Of a stretch of 5,152 bases of DNA, positions 1 to 5,152 are shown piece by piece; the first letter of the stretch is position 1; every line of letters begins with the position of its first letter. Source of the stretch: Caldifarciminota bacterium. GTDB lineage: Bacteria > Hydrothermota > Hydrothermia > S141-80. Under the pieces are notes generated by a model. The model ran no database searches, was not told the origin of the DNA, and saw only the letters and a program-made list of their open reading frames with translations. The stretch covers positions 1 through 5,152 of the forward strand of contig JALUJC010000061.1 in assembly GCA_027053375.1 (NCBI GenBank), written 5' to 3'. The translations under genes were made by a program, and so were the position numbers.

Positions 1-2
1 CC

Positions 3-1373
3 CGCAGTGTAGCCATCGGGGATCTGGACAACGACGGAAATCCGGAAGTGCTGCTGGCCATGACCGGTGGGACCGGGGATGTGGATCCCGCTCACGTGGG
101 TCTGCACGTGTTCGAGTGGGACCCCAACGCCCAGACCCTGAACCTGGTGGCCCAGATCACCGATTTTGCGCCCACCATCAACCGCTTCCGCGCCGAGGAC
201 ATCCGGGTCGGCGATTTTGATGGCGACGGTACCCAGGAAGTGGCCTGGGTCAACAACGGCGCCACGTCTGAGGATAACCTTTACATTTTCTCCATCAGCG
301 GGACTTTCGAGAGTGGCTTCTTCACCACCGTGGTGGAAACCGTTTTCAATCGGGTGGACATTGGCGCCGGTGGAAGCACCGCCAGTGCCTTCCTGTGCGA
401 CATGGACGGCGATGGAACCGTGGAAGTGGGGGTGTCCATCTGGAACCTGATCGGGTTCGCTCTGTTTGAGGCAACCGGTCCGGATCAGTACGCCTTCAAG
501 GGCATTTTGCAGGGCATTGACGCCGAAGACCGGTATCCTTTTGCCAAAGCCATTGACTGCGCCGATGTGGATGGCGACGGCCGGGATGAGCTCTTTATTG
601 GCGCGCTCCTGCGCAGCCGGTTCCACGTGATCCAGCAGGATACAGGGGACGTGGATCCCACCATCATGAGCGTGGCCACGGTCAACCTTCCCCAGCTGGA
701 TACGGTCACCAGTGTGAGCCTCCTGGGCCTGCGGCTCGGGGACCAGGACCACGGAAATGCTGCAGACAACCCGGATGTTTACATCACCAGCGATGGGTAT
801 GGCGTGCTGGACTATGAAATCAGCAATCCCGCCAACCTGGGAGACTCCACGGTTTACACCCGGTACGATATCTGGACTGTGCTGGCCCGCAATGGCGTGC
901 CCGACCACTGGGCGGTGGGCATCAACGTGCGTCCCACCAACGACCTGGACGGGGATGGGAAAAAGGAACTGGTGGTGAATTTCTGGATTCCTTCTCCCTT
1001 CACCGGATATCCACTGGGAACCGCCTACGACAGCAGTGTGACCCGGGGATTCCTTCGGGTCTTTGAGTGGAATTCTCCCAGTACAGCCGTGGACGAATGG
1101 CGGATCCTGCCTCGCGAACACACCCGCACCTTCCGCGTGACCACCACCTCCATTCCCGGTGGGGTGCAGCTTTCCTTTGCACTGGATGCGGCATCCCGTG
1201 TGGACATCCGCGCGTACAACACCATGGGACGTGAAGTGGCGCGTGTCTATGAGGGAACGCTGAATGCTGGAAACCACACGCTCACCTGGCGCAGTCATCT
1301 TCCTTCCGGGCTCTATCTCCTGCGGGTAAAGGCGGGCGATCGTCAGGCAACCCGGAAAGTGATTCTCCGATAA
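3..1373 (+). CDS. Secreted FG-GAP/VCBS-type beta-propeller protein with T9SS C-terminal sorting domain (5'-truncated)
   Basis: The frame is open to the left edge of the window: residues before the first possible internal start (GTG at 48) read VAIGDLDNDGNPEVLL, itself a propeller repeat, so the true start lies upstream and 456 residues are visible. Five calcium-loop motifs of the DxDxDG-xx-E type lie at about residues 7-15, 71-79, 133-141, 188-196 and 314-322, each followed by a hydrophobic strand (e.g. DFDGDGTQEVAWV). This is the hallmark of FG-GAP/VCBS blades, as in integrin-alpha-like propellers. Residues about 377-456 form a beta-sandwich tail with VDIRAYNTMGREVARVYEG and LPSGLYLLRVKAG, matching the T9SS type A (Por) sorting-domain pattern, which directs export across the outer membrane and surface attachment or release. 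No catalytic residues are recognised, so a binding or structural role is likely. The gene ends in TAA. Family assignment is strong; the specific function is unknown. Confidence 0.93.
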   Translation, partial: RSVAIGDLDNDGNPEVLLAMTGGTGDVDPAHVGLHVFEWDPNAQTLNLVAQITDFAPTINRFRAEDIRVGDFDGDGTQEVAWVNNGATSEDNLYIFSISGTFESGFFTTVVETVFNRVDIGAGGSTASAFLCDMDGDGTVEVGVSIWNLIGFALFEATGPDQYAFKGILQGIDAEDRYPFAKAIDCADVDGDGRDELFIGALLRSRFHVIQQDTGDVDPTIMSVATVNLPQLDTVTSVSLLGLRLGDQDHGNAADNPDVYITSDGYGVLDYEISNPANLGDSTVYTRYDIWTVLARNGVPDHWAVGINVRPTNDLDGDGKKELVVNFWIPSPFTGYPLGTAYDSSVTRGFLRVFEWNSPSTAVDEWRILPREHTRTFRVTTTSIPGGVQLSFALDAASRVDIRAYNTMGREVARVYEGTLNAGNHTLTWRSHLPSGLYLLRVKAGDRQATRKVILR

Positions 1374-1380
1374 ACAGGGT

Positions 1381-1410
1381 GGGGGCGCGCCTGCAGGCGC
1401 GCCCCCTTTC
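1381..1410 (+). terminator. Putative intrinsic terminator: perfect 26-nt palindrome plus short T run
   Basis: Positions 1381-1391 (GGGGGCGCGCC) pair perfectly with 1396-1406 across a TGCA loop, giving an 11-bp, all-GC stem, followed by TTTCT. It begins 8 nt after the TAA of the upstream gene. The T run is short, but the stem is exceptionally stable. On the opposite strand no T run follows, so it should act, if at all, on + strand transcription. It ends 9 nt before the next start codon, so read-through, or a promoter upstream or inside gene 1, would be needed to express the next gene. Confidence 0.7.
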
Positions 1411-1415
1411 TGATC

Positions 1416-2267
1416 ATGCCTCTTTTTCTCATCCTCCTTTTCTCTCTCCTGCTTCCCCCTTCTCCATCACCCCGGGATCTCCTTCCTCTGCTCCGGTTCC
1501 CCCGGATGTCCGACACCACATCCGGCCTGCCCCCACGTTCAGCGGATGCCTCACCCTACGTGATTTTCCAGCTTCCTTCCGGTGTTCGGATTGTGCTGGT
1601 TCCCAACCGGCTGCGGGTCTACCGATTCTCCGGCCTGACCCCGATTCCTTTCGATTCTCTGGACCTTTTTGGGGGTCCCCGCTGGACCCTGGAACCCTCC
1701 CTGGTCACCGCCGTACAGGAATCCACGCTGGTGGTGGCGGCTTCCGACCCCCTGGACCGTTCCCTGCTTCTGGCGCAGATCCCTCCGGAGGGGCGCATCA
1801 CCACCCGTGATCTCCCCGGAAAAGGTGGGTTCCATCATCTGGCATGCACCGATGCGTTCTGTGCGGCCTGGTACACCGACACCACCCACCAGGCATGGCT
1901 GGTCCGCTGGTCGGACATCCAGCACCCGCAGTTCAGACAACTTTCCACACCCCTTGCCGGACTCCATGCTGGAGAGAAAGGGATCTGGGGCTGGACACAT
2001 CGGGACGTGTTCTGGATCTCTGAAAAGGGCGCACCACGGAAACAGACCCCGAACCTTCAAGGCTACGTGGTCAGGGTTACCGACCGGTACATCGTCACGG
2101 CATCCAACCGCCATCCTGACCCGGAGGGCTGGGTCTTTCTCCGTGTCACCGTGTACACCCACAGCGGGAAACCGGTCCGTACCCTGGATCATGCCCAACA
2201 GATCCTGGCCGCCGGGGACACGTTGTGGTTCCTGCTGAATAGCGGACGTGTGGTACGCATGCCATGA
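1416..2267 (+). CDS. Exported hypothetical protein, possibly a beta-propeller
   Basis: The product has 283 residues and I do not recognise a named family. The N-terminus (MPLFLILLFSLLLPPSPSP) is a hydrophobic stretch ending in small residues and prolines. It reads as a signal peptide or membrane anchor, although the usual basic residues before the core are missing. The rest is strand-rich, with about six segments of the form hydrophobic strand, turn, strand: around VRIVLVPNRLRVYRF, STLVVAASD, FCAAWYTD, GIWGWTHRDVFWIS, RYIVTASNR and DTLWFLLNSGRVVRMP. This suggests a small WD40/PQQ-like propeller, but no signature motif confirms it. Two cysteines form CTDAFC. There is no C-terminal sorting domain. 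An ATG at 1506 is an alternative start but would lose the hydrophobic N-terminus, so 1416 is preferred; neither has a clear Shine-Dalgarno sequence. The stop overlaps the start of the downstream M23-peptidase gene, so the two probably work together in the envelope. Confidence 0.8.
   Translation: MPLFLILLFSLLLPPSPSPRDLLPLLRFPRMSDTTSGLPPRSADASPYVIFQLPSGVRIVLVPNRLRVYRFSGLTPIPFDSLDLFGGPRWTLEPSLVTAVQESTLVVAASDPLDRSLLLAQIPPEGRITTRDLPGKGGFHHLACTDAFCAAWYTDTTHQAWLVRWSDIQHPQFRQLSTPLAGLHAGEKGIWGWTHRDVFWISEKGAPRKQTPNLQGYVVRVTDRYIVTASNRHPDPEGWVFLRVTVYTHSGKPVRTLDHAQQILAAGDTLWFLLNSGRVVRMP
2264..2267 (+). promoter_or_regulatory. ATGA stop-start overlap (translational coupling)
   Basis: The ATG of the peptidase gene (2264-2266) overlaps the TGA of the preceding gene (2265-2267). 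No purine-rich ribosome binding site is visible just upstream. Translation of the second gene therefore probably depends on ribosomes terminating on the first. Confidence 0.75.
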
Positions 2268-4174
2268 ACGGTTTATTTCTTTTCCTTCTCACGGTCTACC
2301 CCTGGCCCCTTCCCTCCTCCGGGGTGCCTTATCCTGTGACCGGCGTGTTCGGGGAATACAGACCAGGTCCCCCACCCCACTTTCACGATGGAACGGATCT
2401 GGCTGCAGCAGATGGGACCCCCGTGCTGGCGGTGCAGGCCGGAACCGTGCTGGGCGTGGGCAGCGACTGGATCCGGGTGGGACGGTTTGCCTATGTGCAT
2501 GTGGTCCCCGACCCTTTTCTGGGTGTGGGAGACGTGGTCCAGGTGGGGGATACCATCGCTGTGATTCAGAGCGGATACGGGCATGTTCACTTCAAAGACG
2601 GTGGTGGAGCCTATTCAACCTGGACCCGCAATGCCCTGGACAGCCTGGACGGGCTCTCTCCCTATACCGATCCTCACGGAGTGCGCATTCACCGCATCCG
2701 CTTTTTCCGCAATGACGATCCCGGAACCCTTCTGGACAGCCAGGCTGTATGGGGCGCCGTGGATGTGGAGGCCTATGCGACCGATTCCTCCGGTCTCCAT
2801 GTGTATCCCACCACCATCAACAATGGAATCTATCGCATTGGCTGGGCGCTGTACACCGCGGACACCTCCCGGGTGCTGCGACCGTTTTCCATCCGGTTCA
2901 CGTTTGATACCCTGGTTCAGGGGCTGCTTGGCCAGGCATCGGTCTCCACGGTTTATGCTCCCTGGTCCTCCGCCCAGGCGCACTTTTACTGGATCACCCA
3001 CAGCGAACAGGGAAACGGCGCGCTGAACACAGACACGCTCACTCCCGGTCCCTATCTGCTGCAGGTGGTGGCCTGGGATATCCGAAACCATGCTGATACC
3101 GCCTGGGTCTCCTTTCAGGTGATCCCCCCTCCCGCGCCGCCGCAGGACCTTCGGGCATGGTTGCTCCCCGATGGACGCGCTGCAGTGTACGTTTCTCCTT
3201 CCCCTTCCACATTGTTGCTGGAAATTGCCTGGATGCTTCCGGGAGATACCGCCTGGTCTCCCTGGAACGTTCGGGACACACTTCCACCCGGAACTTCTGC
3301 CGACACCCTTTCCCCCGCGCTTCCCGAAGGCTGGACCTTTGCGTTCCGCCTGCGAATCCCCGGAGGTACGGCATCCCCCCGCGTCTTTCTCCGAAGAGAC
3401 ACCGGCTTCCCCGTGGCCGTACGCACCACCCCCACCCTTCCGGAAACCACACGGGATCTGATCGCAATGGCGTTTCATCACACAGGAATCCCGCTGTCCA
3501 GCTGGGGAGGACGCCACGACACCGTGGATGCACAGGTACGGTGGTGGCTGGTGCTGGACCATGACAGCAGCACCTGGAGCATCGACCTCCTGAACCGGCT
3601 CGCCCAGCATGTGGTCCCGGTGCTGATCACAGGGAACGACTGGGCACGGAGACAGCCCGACCTTTCCCCCCTCTGGATCGCATACGCTGGCGAGGACACC
3701 ACCGACAGCCTGTTACCCGGTCCTGACCGTGCCTTTCCTGCCACGGCACTCCGCTCAGGTACCCGTGGAGATCAGCTGCAGGGCGGAACCTGGACCTGGT
3801 GGACCTACGGAGACGGGACCTCTGCAGTGATCCGCCGCGGTGTCCATGTGTTCTCCGGTGTGGCTTTTCAGGATCTCCTTCTTCCAGAAGCACGGGACAG
3901 CCTTCTGTATACATGGTGGCGGATCCCCATCGGGGTGAACGCGTCCCCGCACCCACCATCTCCTTCGCCTGTGCTGCAGCTAACCTACCGGGGCGGGGTC
4001 CTGCAACTCCGGGCACGTCACAGCCTCCAGCTGGAAATCCGGGACATCCTGGGCCGGCGCGTGCGCACATTTCTTCTCCTCCCCGGGAAGGAGCAGCGCC
4101 TCTATATTCCCGCGGGGATCTACTGGATCGTCCCCCGCACCGGCGGTGCCTCTCTGCGCGTCCTGATCCCCTGA
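2264..4174 (+). CDS. Secreted M23 (LytM-type) metallopeptidase with Ig-like modules and T9SS-like C-terminus
   Basis: The product has 636 residues. Residues 1-20 are a hydrophobic signal-like segment. Residues about 22-115 are an M23 peptidase domain: HFHDGTDL supplies the HxxxD zinc pair (H41, D45), GHVHF supplies HxH (catalytic H107, zinc ligand H109), and YVHVVP places H79 where LytM enzymes have their second active-site histidine. The full catalytic set is thus present, implying a zinc endopeptidase acting on peptidoglycan cross-bridges or stem peptides. Residues about 140-285 resemble the Ig-like module that follows M23 in Bacteroidota proteins (VDVEAYATD ... NNGIYRIGWALY). About 287-385 may be Fn3-like. 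About 386-557 (DLIAMAFHHTGIPLSSW ... VPVLITGNDWA) resembles a non-catalytic gingipain/GATase-like alpha/beta module; this is inference. Residues 570-636 look like a diverged T9SS sorting domain (LEIRDILGRRVRTF, PAGIYWIV). The protein has no cysteine, only two lysines and about 26 tryptophans. The role is probably surface-exposed or secreted cell-wall hydrolysis. Confidence 0.9.
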   Translation: MNGLFLFLLTVYPWPLPSSGVPYPVTGVFGEYRPGPPPHFHDGTDLAAADGTPVLAVQAGTVLGVGSDWIRVGRFAYVHVVPDPFLGVGDVVQVGDTIAVIQSGYGHVHFKDGGGAYSTWTRNALDSLDGLSPYTDPHGVRIHRIRFFRNDDPGTLLDSQAVWGAVDVEAYATDSSGLHVYPTTINNGIYRIGWALYTADTSRVLRPFSIRFTFDTLVQGLLGQASVSTVYAPWSSAQAHFYWITHSEQGNGALNTDTLTPGPYLLQVVAWDIRNHADTAWVSFQVIPPPAPPQDLRAWLLPDGRAAVYVSPSPSTLLLEIAWMLPGDTAWSPWNVRDTLPPGTSADTLSPALPEGWTFAFRLRIPGGTASPRVFLRRDTGFPVAVRTTPTLPETTRDLIAMAFHHTGIPLSSWGGRHDTVDAQVRWWLVLDHDSSTWSIDLLNRLAQHVVPVLITGNDWARRQPDLSPLWIAYAGEDTTDSLLPGPDRAFPATALRSGTRGDQLQGGTWTWWTYGDGTSAVIRRGVHVFSGVAFQDLLLPEARDSLLYTWWRIPIGVNASPHPPSPSPVLQLTYRGGVLQLRARHSLQLEIRDILGRRVRTFLLLPGKEQRLYIPAGIYWIVPRTGGASLRVLIP

Positions 4175-4305
4175 ACCCCTGTCGGTTCATCTCCGGGGCG
4201 CCAGCATTTTCCGCCACCAGCAAATCCTTCGCCTTTTTGATTCATCCCGAGGGGCCCAGAGATACATCCTTAACCTGAACGGAGGTCGGGTTGGGGTGAA
4301 CAACG

Positions 4306-4325
4306 ATCCGGGATTTTGCAGCGTT
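4306..4325. repeat. Left member of a 20-nt direct-repeat pair
   Basis: ATCCGGGATTTTGCAGCGTT matches ATCCAGGATTTTACAGCATT at 5098-5117 in 17 of 20 positions, and all three differences are A/G transitions. A GTAC tetramer follows each copy a short distance downstream. Its first part also resembles the 24-nt repeat heads inside the array, so it may be a shortened alpha unit. Confidence 0.6.
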
Positions 4326-4349
4326 TTTGGGATGACGTACATGGATTGT

Positions 4350-4463
4350 CCTGTGTTTTGCTGGACTGTACATGTGCCTGTCTCTCGTACGGTCAGGATC
4401 TGCAATCAGGGTATACAAAAACAGGGAATTCATTGCATCTCATGAACGGTAAACCCTGATGGA
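4350..4463. repeat. Repeat unit alpha-1 (about 114 nt)
   Basis: The unit starts with the head CCTGTGTTTTGCTGGACTGT. It aligns with alpha-2 (4620-4732): the first 21 nt of the head (4351-4371 against 4621-4641) match in 16 positions, with all five changes transitions. After a 1-nt gap, 4396-4440 matches 4665-4709 in about 32 of 45 positions, including the shared string GGATCTGCA-TCAGG and ATTCA-TGCAT. The strand of any function is unknown. Confidence 0.7.
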
Positions 4464-4619
4464 CCTGGATTCCCCTGAATCATGAGACCCGCCCCTCGCG
4501 AAACGATCCGGGACGCGGAGATAGGTCCAGGAATGCCTGGACCTCACGGCCTGATCTGCGGTGCGCCGGGTGAGAGGTACGGATATAGCAGAAGGATCTT
4601 CGTCCCATCCCCTGATCAT
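4464..4619. repeat. Repeat unit beta-1 (about 156 nt, with extra hairpin)
   Basis: Its first 49 nt (4464-4512) match beta-2 (4733-4781) in 39 positions without gaps. The best-conserved block, 4491-4512 against 4760-4781, is identical in 21 of 22 positions and ends in AACGATCCGGG. That 11-mer also occurs at 4302-4312, outside the two beta units. This unit is about 42 nt longer than beta-2, and its additional part may include the hairpin at 4523-4544. Confidence 0.75.
4523..4544. other. Perfect 9-bp hairpin with AATG tetraloop
   Basis: AGGTCCAGG (4523-4531) is the exact reverse complement of CCTGGACCT (4536-4544), leaving a 4-nt loop. There is no T run after it on either strand, so it is not a typical terminator. 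It lies inside the long beta-1 unit and has no counterpart in beta-2. Confidence 0.7.
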
Positions 4620-4732
4620 CCCGTATTTCGCTGGATCGTACGCACACATCTTCCAATACAGACCGGATCTGCAGTCAGGATACGGTAAATCCCGGCATTC
4701 ACTGCATTCCACGCACCCTGGATCCTGAGAGG
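4620..4732. repeat. Repeat unit alpha-2 (about 113 nt)
   Basis: The head CCCGTATTTCGCTGGATCGT matches the alpha-3 head at 4847 in 20 of 24 positions over 24 nt, and the alpha-1 head as described there. Internally, CAGTCAGGATACGGTA (4672-4687) recurs at 4945-4961 in alpha-3 with one inserted base. Order and spacing relative to the following beta-2 unit reproduce the alpha-1/beta-1 pair. Confidence 0.75.
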
Positions 4733-4846
4733 CTTGTATTTCATTGAATCGGAAGACCTGCCCCTCACGAAACGATCCGGGTCGGCAGATGCTGGATAGA
4801 AGCGCACGAACCCTGCAGCCTTTCACGTGCTTCACCGCTCAGAAAA
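4733..4846. repeat. Repeat unit beta-2 (about 114 nt)
   Basis: The head CTTGTATTTCATTGAATCGG and the following CCCCTCACGAAACGATCCGG block match beta-1 at a constant offset of 269 nt over 49 nt (about 80% identity). Most differences are transitions, as expected for an old duplication that has drifted. The second half (4782-4846) does not align clearly with beta-1. Confidence 0.7.
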
Positions 4847-4980
4847 CCTGGATTTCGCTGAATCGTACGAATTCCCCTCTCCTTCCTCCTCTCCTGCTCG
4901 GGGAGAGGAAAGTCATGGTAAGTGAATTTTTACAGGGTTTCTTCCAGTCAGGAATACGGTACATTCACTCTGTAGTGTAG
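4847..4980. repeat. Repeat unit alpha-3, expanded
   Basis: The head CCTGGATTTCGCTGAATCGT is close to alpha-2. The internal CAGTCAGGAATACGGTA block then appears 98 nt from the head instead of 52 nt, so about 46 nt are extra. That interval contains a pyrimidine-rich/purine-rich stretch forming a hairpin (4887-4909). The right end of the unit is not sharply defined. Confidence 0.6.
4887..4909. other. 8-bp hairpin in a pyrimidine/purine-rich stretch
   Basis: TCCTCTCC (4887-4894) pairs with GGAGAGGA (4902-4909) around a 7-nt loop. It lies in the extra segment of alpha-3. There is no T run behind it. It may be an inserted palindromic element or part of a structured RNA; neither can be settled from the sequence. 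Confidence 0.5.
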
Positions 4981-5097
4981 ATTTCCGCATTGGCAGGTAT
5001 TCTGGACCCCTCCGTGGTACACGGGACGATGGGACATACGATTTCTGACCGCCAGTAAGCCAGAAACGGTCACTACCCTTTGATGGGGATAAAGACA

Positions 5098-5117
5098 ATC
5101 CAGGATTTTACAGCATT
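5098..5117. repeat. Right member of the 20-nt direct-repeat pair
   Basis: It matches 4306-4325 in 17 of 20 positions, in the same orientation, 792 nt apart. It also loosely resembles the alpha heads (starting CCAGGATTTTACAGCATTCC at 5100), so it could begin another unit that continues past the window edge. Confidence 0.55.
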
Positions 5118-5152
5118 CCCTGTACGTAGAAACCCATGATTCTGGAATCTGT

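Larger units (their letters stand above)
4175..5152. other. Long non-coding region holding a diverged repeat array
   Basis: No reading frame here looks like a gene. The longest open frame (4440-4835, minus strand) simply runs across the repeats and has an unnatural Ser/Arg/Cys-rich composition. No tRNA fold and no strong terminator after the peptidase gene were found. Base composition is visibly less GC-rich than in the genes. Positions 4175-4305 show nothing firm. Positions 4306-5125 hold the repeat units listed separately. Positions 5126-5152 show nothing. No promoter could be assigned with confidence for whatever gene lies downstream. Confidence 0.75.

Noticed and set aside
48..1373. GTG at 48 as the true start of gene 1
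   Set aside because: The frame is open upstream to the window edge and encodes a propeller calcium loop (DLDNDGNPE) there, so the gene begins before the window.
1551..2198. 215-codon open frame on the minus strand inside gene 2
   Set aside because: It is antisense to the coupled gene 1416-2267, has no signal or domain, and its composition fits a shadow frame.
2615..3610. 331-codon open frame on the minus strand inside the peptidase gene
   Set aside because: It is antisense to a well-supported gene with conserved active-site motifs, and its Gly/Arg/Pro-rich translation is typical of a GC-rich shadow frame.
4176..4240. Terminator after the peptidase gene (CCCC...GGGG pairing, then a TTTTT at about 4235)
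   Set aside because: The only stem is 4 bp with a 15-nt loop, and the T run is not placed after it. Not strong enough to annotate.
4440..4835. 131-codon open frame on the minus strand
   Set aside because: It runs straight across units of both repeat types, has an implausible composition, no start signal and no recognisable domain. It is better explained as open sequence inside the repeats.
4350..4870. Regularly spaced short repeats suggesting a CRISPR array
   Set aside because: The heads differ from each other by 15-30%, the spacing is 113-156 nt, and the intervening sequences are themselves related. CRISPR arrays have near-identical repeats and unique short spacers.

Overview
The window carries the 3' part of one gene and two complete genes, all on the + strand, followed by about 1 kb with no convincing gene. 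The first and third gene products end in what looks like a type IX secretion system (T9SS) C-terminal sorting domain. That domain, GC-rich coding sequence, and start codons without a Shine-Dalgarno sequence point to a bacterium of the Fibrobacteres-Chlorobi-Bacteroidetes (FCB) superphylum or a related candidate phylum. The phylum itself cannot be read from the window.

Region by region: (1) positions 3-1373 are the end of a large secreted FG-GAP/VCBS-type beta-propeller protein with five DxDxDG calcium loops and a C-terminal sorting domain; its start lies upstream of the window. (2) A perfect 26-nt palindrome at 1381-1406, followed by a short T run, looks like an intrinsic terminator and sits only 9 nt before the next start codon. 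(3) 1416-2267 encodes a 283-residue exported protein of unknown function with a propeller-like composition. (4) 2264-4174 encodes a 636-residue surface protein with a complete M23 (LytM-type) zinc-peptidase site near the N-terminus, Ig/Fn3-like modules, a probable gingipain/GATase-like alpha/beta module and a degenerate sorting domain. Genes 2 and 3 overlap by ATGA, so they are probably co-transcribed and translationally coupled.

(5) 4175-5152 has no supportable gene, but it is not featureless. It holds a diverged array of two alternating repeat types (called alpha and beta here). Related 24-nt heads start at 4350, 4464, 4620, 4733 and 4847, and a matching pair of 20-nt sequences at 4306 and 5098 lies at either end. 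The alpha-beta pair at 4350-4512 repeats at 4620-4781 with an offset of 269-270 nt. Two longer units each contain a hairpin. I do not recognise this element family; it is the part of the window most likely to be undescribed.

Taken together, the genes suggest a cell-surface or extracellular locus: a propeller-type surface protein, and a two-gene operon pairing an exported protein with a putative surface peptidoglycan hydrolase. Whether gene 1 belongs to the same transcription unit depends on the palindrome.
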